Positions 48,131 to 60,100 of a stretch of 64,000 bases of DNA are shown piece after piece; position 1 is the first letter of the stretch; every line of letters starts with the position of its first letter. The notes below the pieces were generated by a model. That model did no database searches, was not told where the DNA came from, and was given only the letters and a program-made list of their open reading frames with translations. The stretch comes from Pithys albifrons albifrons (taxonomy: Eukaryota; Chordata; Aves; Passeriformes; Thamnophilidae). Made by a program: the position numbers and the translations under genes. Where the stretch lies: positions 16,157,851-16,221,850 of the forward strand of contig NC_092474.1 in NCBI RefSeq assembly GCF_047495875.1, read 5' to 3'.

Positions 48131-48162
48131 TCAGGGCTGTTTGCGCCCACGGAAACATATTT
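48131..48162. other. Satellite A / Satellite B junction
   Basis: The last Satellite A unit (minus orientation) reads TTCAGGGCTG to 48,139 and then jumps to TTTGCGCCCACGGAAA. By comparison with 45,487-45,560, about 46 bp are missing between the two. From 48,162 the sequence is Satellite B (TCAGGGCACATATT). Bases 48,156-48,161 fit neither satellite cleanly. Confidence 0.8.
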
Positions 48163-50489
48163 CAGGGCACATATTACTTATGGTTTTCAAAAGTAAATCA
48201 TATGCATCTAAAACTCCAGGGCTGGAGCTTGCTTTCACGGTGAAAAGCACTGTTGTTCCTTAGGGGAAGCTCAACGATCAAAATGCAACTTTGCTTTGCT
48301 AACAAGTGAAACAGTCGATTCCTGTCAGACAGGAGGCATCAGGACACATATTTCTTATGGCTTTAGACAGATTCACATATGCATCTGAGAATCAAGGCCA
48401 GGATCTTTCTGTCTCAGGAAAAACAACTTTGTTCCTTAGGGGAAGCTCAACTCGCAAAGTGCAACTTTTCGTTGCTAACAAGAGAAACAGCTGATTCTTG
48501 CAAGACAGAAAGCAAAAGGACACACATTTCTTTTGGCTTTGATGAGTGAATCATATGCATTCGAGAATGCATGTCTGGAGCTTTCTTTCTTGGTGAAAAC
48601 ACAGTTGTTACGTACGGGAAGCTCGTATCGCAAAGTGCACCTTTGCTCTTCTAACACGTGAAACTCTTGATTTCTGACAGACAGGAGACATCAGGGCACA
48701 TATTTCTTATGGTTTTGGAAAGTAAATCATATACATCTAAAACTCCAGGGCTGGAGCTTGCTTTCGCTGTGCAAAGCACTGTTGTTCCTTAGGCGAAGCT
48801 CAACGAGCAAAGTGCAACTTTGCTTTGCTAACAAGTGAAAGAGTCGATTCCTGTCAGACAGAAGGCATCAGGACACAGTATTCTTAGGGCTCTGGCTAGT
48901 GAATCACATGCATCAGAGAATCCAGGACTGGAGCTCTCTTTCTGGATGCAAATCACAGTTGTTCTTTAGGAGAAGTTCAGCTCGCAAAGAGTAGCATTTT
49001 TCTGCTATCAAGTGAAACAGTCGATTCCCGTCAGAAAGAATGTATCAGGACACATATTTCTTATGGCTATAGAAAGATTCTCACATGCATCTGAGAATCC
49101 AGGACTGGATCCTTCTTTCTCGGTGAAAAATAACGTTGTTCCTTAGGGGAAGCTCATCTCGGAAAGTGCAATTTTCGTTGCTAACAGGAGAAACAGCTGA
49201 TTCTTGCAAGACAGAAAACATAAGGACAAACATTTCTTATGGCTTTTGTAAGTGAATAATATGCATCTGAGAATCCAGGCCTGTATCTTTCTGTCTCGGT
49301 GAAAAACAACCTTGTTCCTTAGGGGAAGCTCATCTCGCAAAGTGCAACTTTACGTTGCTAACAAGAGAAACAGCTGATTCTTGCAAGAAAGAAAGCATCA
49401 GGACACACATTTCTTATGGCTTTGGTAAGTGAATAATATACATCTGAGAATCCAGGACTGGATCTTTCTTTCTCGGTGAAAAACAACCTTGTTCCTTAGG
49501 GGAAGCTCATCTCGCAAAGTGCAACTTTTCGTTGCTAACAAGAGAAACAGCTGATTCTTGCAACACAGAAAGCATCAGGACACACATTTCTTATGGCTTT
49601 GATAAGTGAATAATATGCATCTGAGAATCCAGGACTGGATCTTTCTTTCTCAGTGAAAAACAACGTTGTTCCTTAGGGGAAGCTCATCTCGCAAAGTGCA
49701 ACTTTTCGTTGCTAACAAGAGAAACAGCTGATTCTTGCAAGACAGAAATCATAAGGACACATATTTCTTATGGCTTTGGTAAGTGAATAATATGCATCTG
49801 AGAATCCAGGCCTAAATCTTTCTGTCTCGGTGAAAAACAACTTTGTTCCTTAGGGGAAGCTCATCTCGCAAAGTGCAACTTTTCGTTGCTAACACGAGAA
49901 ACAGCTGATTCTTTCAAGACAGAAAGCAAAAGGACACACATTTCTAATGGCTTTGATAAGTGAATCATATGCATTCGAGAATGCAGGTCTGGAGCTTTCT
50001 TTCTTGGTGAAAACACAGTTGTTACGAACGGGAAGCTCGTATCGCAAAGTGCACCTTTGCTCTTCTAACACGTGAAACTCTTGATTTCTGACAGACAGGA
50101 GACATCAGGGCACATATTTCTTATGGTTTTGGAAAGTAAATCATATACATCTAAAACTCCAGGGCTGGAGCTTGCTTTCGCTGTGCAAAGCACTGTTGTT
50201 CATTAGGCGAAGCTCAACGAGCAAAGTGCAACTTTGCTTTGCTAACAAGTGAAACGGTCGATTCCTGTCAGACAGAAGGCATCAGGACACAGTATTCTTA
50301 GGGCTCTGGCTAGTGAATCACATGCATCAGAGAATCCAGGACTGGAGCTCTCTTTCTGGATGCAAAGCACTGTTGTTCCTTAGGGGAATCTCAACGAGCA
50401 AAGTGCAACTTTGCTTTGCTAAAAAGAGAAACGGTCGATTCCTGTCAGACAGAAGGCATCAGGACACACATTTCTTATGGCTTCGGTAA
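48163..50489 (+). repeat. Satellite B, left segment
   Basis: About 13 monomers left of the 19-mer duplication. Class C units begin near 48,212, 48,741 and 50,155. A run of nearly identical class A units lies between about 49,040 and 49,890. The stretch 48,475-48,800 resembles 49,889-50,215 at a shift of 1,414 bp (8 monomers). Confidence 0.85.
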
Positions 50490-53400
50490 ATGAATAATAT
50501 GCATCTGAGAATCCAAGCCTGGATCATTCTGTCTCAGGAAAAACAACTTTGTTCCTTAGGGGAAGCTCATCTCGCAAAGTGCAACTTTTCGTTCCTAACA
50601 AGAGAAACAGCTTATTCTTGCAAGGCAGAAGGCATCAGGACACACATTTCTTATGGCTTTGATAAGTGAATAATATGCATCTGAGAATCCAGGCCTGGAT
50701 CTTTCTGTCTCGGTGAAAAACAACTTTGTTCCTTAGGGGAAGCTCATCTCGCAAAGTGCAACTTTTCGTTGCTAACAAGACAAACATCTGATTCTTGCAA
50801 GACAGAAAGCATCAGGACACACATTTCTTATGGCTTTGATAAGTGAATCATATGCATTCGAGAATGCAGGTCTGGAGCTTTCTTTCTAGGTGAAAACACA
50901 GTTGTTACCTACGGGAAGCTCGTATCGCAAAGTGCACCTTTGCTCTTCTAACACGTGAAACTCTTGATTTCTGACAGACAGGAGACATCAGGGCACATAT
51001 TTCTTATGGTTTTGGAAAGTAAATCATATACATCTAAAACTCCAGTGCTGGATCTTGCTTTCACGGTGCAAAGCACTGTTCTTCCTTAGGGGAAGCTCAA
51101 GGAGCAAAGGGCAACTTTGCTTTGCTAACAAGTGAAACGGTCGATTCCTGTCAGACAGAAGGCATCAGGACACACTATTCTTAAGGCTCTGGCTAGTGAA
51201 TCACATGCATCAGAGAATCCAGGACTGGAGCTCTCTTTCTGGATGCAAAGCACAGTTCTTCCTTAGGGGAATCTCAACGAGCAAAGTGCAACTTTGCTTT
51301 GCTAACAAGAGAAACAGTCGATTCCTGTCAGACAGAAGGCATCAGGACACACATTTCTTATGGCTCTGGCTAGTGAATCACATGCATCAGAGAATCCAGG
51401 ACTGGAGCTCTCTTTCTGGATGCAAAGCACAGTTGTTCTTTAGAAGTTCAGCTCGCAAAGAGTAGCATTATTCTGCTATCAAGTGAAACAGTCGATTCCC
51501 GTCAGAAAGAATGTATCAGGACACACATTTCTTATGGCTTTTGAAAGATTCTCATATGCATCTGAGAATCAAGGACTGGATCTTTTCTTCTCGGTGAAAA
51601 ACAACCATGTTCCTTAGGGGAAGCTCATCTCGCAAAGTGCAACTTTTCGTTCCTAACAAGAGAAACAGCTGATTCTTGCAAGACAGAAAGCATCAGGACA
51701 CACATTTCTTATGGCTTTGGTAAGTGAATAATATGCATCTGAGAATCGAGGCCTGGATCTTTCTTTCTCGGTGAAAAACAACTTTGTTCCTTAGGGGAAT
51801 CTCAACTCGTAAAGTGCAACTTTTCGTTGCTAACAGAGAAACATCTGATTCTTGCAAGACAGAAAGCATAAGGACAAACATTTCTTATGGCTTTGATAAG
51901 TGAATCATATGCATTCGAGAATGCAGGTCTGGAGCTTTCTTTCTAGGTGAAAACACAGTTGTTACTTACGGGAAGCTCCTATCGCAAAGTGCACCTTTGC
52001 TCTTCTAACATGTGAAACTCTTGATTTCTGACAGACAGGAGACATCAGGGCACATATTTCTTATGGTTTTGGAAAGTAAATCATATACATCTAAAACTCC
52101 AGGGCTGGAGCTTGCTTTCGCTGTGCAAAGCACTGTTGTTCATTAGGCGAAGCTCAACGAGCAAAGTGCAACTTTGCTTTGCTAACAAGTGAAACGGTCG
52201 ATTCCTGTCAGACAGAAGGCATCAGGACACACTATTCTTATGGCTCTGGCTAGTGTATCACATGCATCAAAGAATCCAGGACTGGAGCTCTCTTTCTGGA
52301 TGCAAAGCACAGTTGTTCCTTAGCGGAATCTCAACGAGCAAAGCGTAACTTTGCTTTGCTAACAAGTGAAACGGTCGATTCCTGTCAGACAGGACACACA
52401 TTTCTTATGGCTTCGGTAAGTGAATAATATGCATCTGAGAATCCAGGCCTGGATCTTTCTTTCTCGGTGAAAAACAACGTTGTTCCTTAGGGGAAGCTCA
52501 TCTCGCAAAGTGCTACTTTTCGTTCCTAACAAGAGAAACAGCTGATTCTTGCAAGATAGAAAGCATCAGGACACACATTTCTTATGGCTTTGGTAAGTGA
52601 ATAATATTCATCTGAGAATCGAGGACTGGATCTTTCTTTCTCGGTGAAAAACAACTTTGTTCCTTAGGGGAAGCTCAACTCGTAAAGTGCAACTTTTCGT
52701 TGCTAACAGAGAAACATCTGATTCTTTCAAGACAGAAAGCATAAGGACACACATTTCTTATGGCTTTTATAAGTGAATCATATGCATTCGAGAATGCAGG
52801 TCTGGAGCTTTCTTTCTAGGTGAAAACACAGTTGTTGCTTACGGGAAGCTCCTATCGCAAAGTGCACTTTTGCTCTTCTAACACGTGAAACTCTTGATTT
52901 CTGACAGACAGGAGACATCAGGGCACATATTTCTTATGGTTTTGGAAAGTAAATCATATACATCTAAAACTCCAGGGCGGGAGCTTGCTTTCACGTTGCA
53001 AAGCACAGTTGTTCCTTAGGGGAAGCTCATCTCGCAAAGTGCAACTTTGCTTTGCTAACAAGAGAAACAGTCGATTCCTGTCAGACAGAAGGCATCAGGA
53101 CACACAATTCTTATGGCTTCGGTAAGTGAATAATATGCATCTGAGAATCGAGGCCTCATCTTTCTTTCTCGGTGAAAAACAACTTTGTACCTTAGGGGAA
53201 GCTCAACTCGCAAAGTGCAACTTTTCGTTGCTAACAAGAGAAACAACTGATTCTTTCAAGACAGAAAGCAAAAGGACACACATTTCTTATGGCTTTGATA
53301 AGTGAATCATATGCATTTGAGAATGCATGTCTGGAGCTTTCTTTCTAGGTGAAAACACAGTTGTTACGAACGGGAAGCTCCTATCGCCAAGTGCACCTTT

Positions 53401-53831
53401 GCTCTTCTAACACGTGAAACTCTTGATTTCTGACAGACAGGAGACATCAGGGCACATATTTCTTATGGTTTTGGAAAGTAAATCATATACATCTAAAACT
53501 CCAGTGCTGGATCTTGCTTTCACGGTGCAAAGCACTGTTCTTCCTTAGGGGAAGCTCAAGGAGCAAAGGGCAACTTTGCTTTGCTAACAAGTGAAAAGGT
53601 CGATTCCTGTCAGACAGAAGGCATCAGGACACACTATTCTTAAGGCTCTGGCTAGTGAATCACATGCATCAGAGGATCCAGGACTGGAGCTCTCTTTCTG
53701 GATGCAAAGCACAGTTGTTCTTTAGGAGAAGTTCAGCTCGCAAAGAGTAGCATTATTCTGCTCTCAAGTGAAACAGTCGATTCCCGTCAGAAAGAATGTA
53801 TCAGGACACACATTTCTTATGGCTTTTGTAA
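50490..53831 (+). repeat. Satellite B 19-mer HOR, copy 1 (3,342 bp)
   Basis: This block repeats at 53,832 with a constant shift of 3,342 bp over its first part, for example GAATCCAAGCCTGGATCATT at 50,509 and 53,851. Class C units at 50,155, 51,038, 52,095, 52,968 and 53,497 give intervals of 5, 6, 5 and 3 monomers, and the same 5-6-5-3 pattern follows in the next copy. The left limit is set where TTCGGTAAATG in this copy replaces TTTTGTAAGTG. Confidence 0.88.
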
Positions 53832-56800
53832 GTGAATAATATGCATCTGAGAATCCAAGCCTGGATCATTCTGTCTCAGGAAAAACAACTCTGTTCCTTA
53901 GGGGAAGCTCATCTCGCAAAGTGCAACTTTTCGTTTCTAACAAGAGAAACAGCTTATTCTTGCAAGGCAGAAGGCATCAGGACACACATTTCTTATGGCT
54001 TTGATAAGTGAATAATATGCATCTGAGAATCCAGGCCTGGATCTTTCTGTCTCGGTGAAAAACAACTTTGTTCCTTAGGGGAAGCTCATCTCGCAAAGTG
54101 CAACTTTTCGTTGCTAACAAGACAAACATCTGATTCTTGCAAGACAGAAAGCATCAGGACACACATTTCTTATGGCTTTGATAAGTGAATCATATGCATT
54201 CGAGAATGCAGGTCTGGAGCTTTCTTTCTAGGTGAAAACACAGTTGTTACGTATGGGAAGCTCGTATCGCAAAGTGCACCTTTGCTCTTCTAACACGTGA
54301 AACTCTTGATTTCTGACAGACAGGAGACATCAGGGCACATATTTCTTATGGTTTTGGAAAGTAAATCATATACATCTAAAACTCCAGTGCTGGATCTTGC
54401 TTTCACGGTGCAAAGCACTGTTCTTCCTTAGGGGAAGCTCAAGGAGCAAAGGGCAACTTTGCTTTGCTAACAAGTGAAAAGGTCGATTCCTGTCAGACAG
54501 AAGGCATCAGGACACACTATTCTTAAGGCTCTGGCTAGTGAATCACATGCATCAGAGAATCCAGGACTGGAGCTCTCTTTCTGGATGCAAAGCACAGTTC
54601 TTCCTTAGGGGAATCTCAACGAGCAAAGTGCAACTTTGCTTTGCTAACAAGAGAAACAGTCGATTCCTGTCAGACAGAAGGCATCAAGACACACATTTCT
54701 TATGGCTCTGGCTAGTGAATCACATGCATCAGAGAATCCAGGACTGGAGCTCTCTTTCTGGATGCAAAGCACAGTTGTTCTTTAGAAGTTCAGCTCGCAA
54801 AGAGTAGCATTATTCTGCTATCAAGTGAAACAGTCGATTCCCGTCAGAAAGAATGTATCAGGACACACATTTCTTATGGCTTTTGAAAGATTCTCATATG
54901 CATCTGAGAATCAAGGACTGGATCTTTCCTTCTCGGTGAAAAACAACCATGTTCCTTAGGGGAAGCTCATCTCGCAAAGTGCAACTTTTCGTTGCTAACA
55001 AGAGAAACAGCTGATTCTTGCAAGACAGAAAGCATCAGGACACACATTTCTTATGGCTTTGGTAAGTGAATAATATGCATCTGAGAATCGAGGACTGGAT
55101 CTTTCTTTCTCGGTGAAAAACAACTTTGTTCCTTAGGGGAAGCTCAACTCGTAAAGTGCAACTTTTCGTTGCTAACAGAGAAACATCTGATTCTTTCAAG
55201 ACAGAAAGCATAAGGACATACATTTCTTATGGCTTTGATAAGTGAATCATATGCATTCTAGAGTGCAGGTCTGGAGCTTTCTTTCTAGGTGAAAACACAG
55301 TTGTTACGGGAAGCTCCTATCGCAAAGTGCACCTTTGCTCTTCTAACACGTGAAACTCTTGATTTCTGACAGACAGGAGACATCAGGGCACATATTTCTT
55401 ATGGTTTTGGAAAGTAAATCATATACATCTAAAACTCCAGGGCTGGAGCTTGCTTTCACTGTGCAAAGCACTCTTGTTCCTTAGGGGAAGCTCAACGAGC
55501 AAAGTGCAACTTTGCTTTGCTAACAAGTGAAACGGTCAATTCCTGTCAGACAGAAGGCATCAGGACACACTATTCTTATGGCTCTGGCTAGTGTATCACA
55601 TGCATCAAAGAATCCAGGACTGGAGCTCTCTTTCTGGATGCAAAGCACAGTTGTTCCTTAGCGGAATCTCAACGAGCAAAGCGTAACTTTGCTTTGCTAA
55701 CAAGTGAAACAGTCGATTCCTGTCAGACAGGACACACATTTCTTATGGCTTCGGTAAGTGAATAATATGCATCTGAGAATCCAGGCCTGGATCTTTCTTT
55801 CTCGGTGAAAAACAACTTTTTCCTTAGGGGAATCTCATCTCGCAAAGTGCTACTTTTCGTTGCTAACAAGAGAAACAGCTGATTCTTGCAAGATAGAAAG
55901 CATCAGGACACACATTTCTTATGGCTTTGGTAAGTGAATAATATTCATCTGAGAATCGAGGACTGGATCTTTCTTTCTCGGTGAAAAACAACTTTGTTCC
56001 TTAGGGGAAGCTCAACTCGTAAAGTGCAACTTTTCGTTGCTAACAGAGAAACATCTGATTCTTTCAAGACAGAAAGCATAAGGACACACATTTCTTATGG
56101 CTTTTATAAGTGAATCATATGCATTCGAGAATGCAGGTCTGGAGCTTTCTTTCTAGGCGAAAACACAGTTGTTGCTTACGGGAAGCTTCTATCGCAAAGT
56201 GCACTTTTGCTCTTCTAACACGTGAAACTCTTGATTTCTGACAGGCAGGAGACATCAGGGCACATATTTCTTATGGTTTTGGAAAGTAAATCATATACAT
56301 CTAAAACTCCAGGGCGGGAGCTTGCTTTCACGTTGCAAAGCACAGTTGTTCCTTAGGGGAAGCTCATCTCGCAAAGTGCAACTTTGCTTTGCTAACAAGA
56401 GAAACAGTCGATTCCTGTCAGACAGAAGGCATCAGGACACACAATTCTTATGGCTTCGGTAAGTGAATAATATGCATCTGAGAATCGAGGCCTCATCTTT
56501 CCTTCTCGGTGAAAAACAACTTTGTACCTTAGGGGAAGCTCAACTCGCAAAGTGCAACTTTTCGTTGCTAACAAGAGAAACAACTGATTCTTTCAAGACA
56601 GAAAGCAAAAGGACACACATTTCTTATGGCTTTGATAAGTGAATCATATGCATTTGAGAATGCATGTCTGGAGCTTTCTTTCTAGGTGAAAACACAGTTG
56701 TTACGAACGGGAAGCTCCTATCGCCAAGTGCACCTTTGCTCTTCTAACACGTGAAACTCTTGATTTCTGACAGACAGGAGACATCAGGGCACATATTTCT

Positions 56801-57168
56801 TATGGTTTTGGAAAGTAAATCATATACATCTAAAACTCCAGTGCTGGATCTTGCTTTCACGGTGCAAAGCACTGTTCTTCCTTAGGGGAAGCTCAAGGAG
56901 CAAAGGGCAACTTTGCTTTGCTAACAAGTGAAAAGGTCGATTCCTGTCAGACAGAAGGCATCAAGACACACTATTCTTAAGGCTCTGGCTAGTGAATCAC
57001 ATGCATCAGAGGATCCAGGACTGGAGCTCTCTTTCTGGATGCAAAGCACAGTTGTTCTTTAGGAGAAGTTCAGCTCGCAAAGAGTAGCATTATTCTGCTA
57101 TCAAGTGAAACAGTCGATTCCCGTCAGAAAGAATGTATCAGGACACACATTTCTTATGGCTTTTGTAA
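53832..57168 (+). repeat. Satellite B 19-mer HOR, copy 2 (3,337 bp)
   Basis: Second copy, with class C units at 54,379, 55,433, 56,305 and 56,834. By its right end the shift has fallen to 3,337 bp. One contribution is near 55,306, where GTTACGGGAAG in this copy stands against GTTACTTACGGGAAG in copy 1. After about 57,170 the sequence no longer matches the start of the HOR (AGGACTGGATC instead of AAGCCTGGATC). Confidence 0.88.
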
Positions 57169-60100
57169 GTGAATAATATGCATCTGAGAATCCAGGACTG
57201 GATCTTTCCTTCTCGGTGAAAAACAACTTTGTTCCTTAGGGGAAGCTCATCTCGCAAAGTGCAACTTTTCGTTGCTAACAAGAGAAACAGCTGACTCTTT
57301 CAAGACAGAAAGCATAAGGACACATATTTCTTATGGCTTTGATAAGTGAATCAAATGCATTCGAGAATGCAGGTCTGGAGCTTTCTTTCTTGGTGAAAAC
57401 ACAGTTGTTGCTTACGGGAAGCTCCTATTGCAAAGTGCACCTTTGCTCTTCTAACACGTGAAACTCTTGATTTCTGACAGACAGGAGACATCAGGGCACA
57501 TATTTCTTATGGTTTTGGAAAGTAAATCATATACATCTAAAACTCCAGGGCTGGAGCTTGATTTCACGTTGCAAAGCACAGTTGTTCCTTAGGGGAAGCT
57601 CATCTCGCAAAGTGCAACTTTGCTTTGCTAACAAGAGAAACAGTCGATTCCTGTCAGACAGAAGGCATCAGGACATACATTTCTTATGGCTTCTGTAAGT
57701 GAATAATATTCATCTGAGAATCCAGGCCTGGATCTTTCTGTCTCGGTGAAAAACAACGTTGTTCCTTAGGGGAAGCTCATCTCGCAAAGTGCAACTTTTC
57801 GTTGCTAACAAGAGAAACAGCTGATTCTTGCGAGACAGAAGGCATAAGGACACACATTTCTTATGGCTTTGGTAAGTGAATAATATGCATCTGAGAATCC
57901 AGGACTGGATCTTTCTTTCTCGGTGAAAAACAACGTTGTTCCTTAGGGGAAGCTCATCTCGCAAAGTGCAACTTTTCGTTGCTAACAAGAGAAACAGGTG
58001 ATTCTTTCAAGACAGAAAGCAAAAGGACACACATTTCTTATGGCTTTGGTAATTGAATAATATGCATTCGAGAATGCAGGTCTGGAGCTTTCTTTCTTGG
58101 TGAAAACACAGTTGTTACTTACGGGAAGCTCCTATCGCAAAGTGCGCCTTTGCTCTTCTAACACGTGAAAGTCTTGATTTCTGACAGACAGGAGACATCA
58201 GGGCACATATTTCTTATGGTTTTGGAAAGTAAATCATATACATCTAAAACTCCAGGGCTGGAGCTTGCTTTCGCTGTGCAAAGCACTGTTGTTCATTAGG
58301 CGAATCTCAACGAGCAAAGTGCAACTTTGCTTTGCTAATAAGTGAAACAGTCGATTCCTGTCAGACAGAAGGCATCAGGACACAGTATTCTTAGGGTTCT
58401 GGCTAATGAATCACATGCATCAGAGAATCCAGGATTGGAGCCCTCTTTCTGGTTGCAAAGCACTGGTGTTCCTTAGGGGAAGTTCAGCTCGCAAAGAGTA
58501 GCATTATCCTGCTATCAAGTGAAACAGTCGATTCCCGTCAGAAAGAAGGCATCAGGACACACATTTCTCATGGCGTTTGAAAGATTCCCATATGCATCTG
58601 AGAATCCAGGACTGGATCTTTCTTTCTCGGTGAAAAACAACCTTGTTCCTTAAGGGAAGCTCGTGTCGCAAAGTGCAACTTTTCGTTGCTAACAGGAGAA
58701 ACAGCTGATTCTTGCAAGACAGAAAGCATAAGGACACACATTTCTTATGGCTTTGGTAAGAGAATAATATGCATCTGAGAATCCAGGACTGGATCTTTCT
58801 TTCTCGGTGAAAAACAACGTTGTTCCTTAGGGGAGGCTCATCTCGCAAAGTGCAACTTTTCGTTGCTAACAAGAGAAACAGATGATTCTTGCAAGACAGA
58901 AAGCATCAGGACACACATTTCTTATGGCTCTGGCTAGTGAATCACATGCATCAGAGAATCCAGGACTGGAGCTCACTTTCCGCATGCAAAGAACAGTTGT
59001 TCCTTAGGGGAATCTCAAGGAGCAAAGTGCAACTTTGCTTTGCTAACAAGAGAAACAGTCGATTCCTGTCAGAGAGAAGGCATCAGGACACACATTTCTT
59101 ATGGCTTTTGTAAGTGAATAATATGCATCTGAGAATCCAGGACTGGATCTTTCTGTCTCGTTGAAAAACAACTTTGTTCCTTAGGGGAAGCTCATCTCGC
59201 AAAGTGCAACTTTTCGTTGCTAACAAGAGAAACATGTGATTCTTGCAAGACAGAAAGCATAAGGACACATATTTCTTATGGCTTTGATAAGTGAATCAAA
59301 TGCATTCGAGAATGCAGGTCTGGAGCTTTCTTTCTAGGTGAAAACACAGTCGTTACGTACGGGAAGCTCCTATCGCAAATTGCACCTTTGCTCTTCTAAC
59401 ACGTGAAACTCTTGATTTCTGACAGACAGGAGACATCAGGGCACATATTTCTTATGGTTTTGGAAAGTAAATCATATACATCTAAAACTCCAGGGCTGGA
59501 GCTTGCCTTCGCTGTGCAAAGCAATGTTGTTCCTTAGGGGAAGCTCAACGAGCAAAGTGCAACTTTCCTTTGCTAACAAGAGAAACAGTCGATTCCTGTA
59601 AAACAGAAGGCATCAGGACATACATTTCTTATGGCTTCTGTAAGTGAATAATATTCATCTGAGAATCCAGGCCTGGATCTTTCTTTCTCGGTGAAAAGCA
59701 ACGCTGTTCCTTAGGGGAAGCTCATCTCGCAAAGTGTAACTTTTCGTTGCTAACAAGAGAAACAGCTGATTCTTGCGAGACAGAAGGCATAAGGACACAC
59801 ATTTCTTATGGCTTTGGTAAGTGAATAATATGCATCTGAGAATCCAGGACTGGATCTTTCTTTCTCGGTGAAAAACAACGCTGTTCCTTAGGGGAAGCTC
59901 ATCTCGCAAAGTGCAACTTTTCGTTGCTAACAAGAGAAACAGCTGATTCTTGCGAGACAGAAGGCATAAGGACACACATTTCTTATGGCTTTGGTAAGTG
60001 AATAATATGCATCTGAGAATCCAGGACTGGATCTTTCTTTCTCGGTGAAAAACAACGTTGTTCCTTAGGGGAAGCTCATCTCGCAAAGTGCAACTTTTCG

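Larger units (their letters stand above)
33812..48154 (-). repeat. Satellite A array, minus orientation
   Basis: The same 189-bp satellite, now reverse complemented throughout: GGTGGCAGCCTTGGGCTCTC, AGGTGCCAATGATGGGGCCC and CTTTCTGTCCTGGCACC recur in place of their complements. From 41.4 kb rightward the monomer subtypes are those of the first 28 kb. For example, the marker monomer followed by the CTGGTCCCAGAAAGTGCC-type monomer is present in reverse complement at about 45,880-46,105, in the same relative order as on the left. The block therefore derives from the same HOR family by inversion. Confidence 0.96.
41431..48154 (-). repeat. Satellite A: HOR-type monomers, minus orientation
   Basis: Monomers of the subtypes found at 1-28 kb, reverse complemented. 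They include CGGCTCTTTCCCTTACCCGC (complement of the GCGGGTAAGGGAAAGAGCCG type) near 41,920, 42,295, 46,445 and 47,580, and the GACAAGAAAGT(T/G)G type near 41,745 and 45,515. Block order is irregular. The last monomer before the Satellite B junction is truncated. Confidence 0.85.

Noticed and set aside
33812..48154. Large perfect palindrome or fold-back read artefact centred on 33.8 kb
   Set aside because: The two sides differ in monomer order and sequence: the 2,032-bp triplicate exists only on the right and the 4,537-bp pair only on the left. The junction is also off-register.
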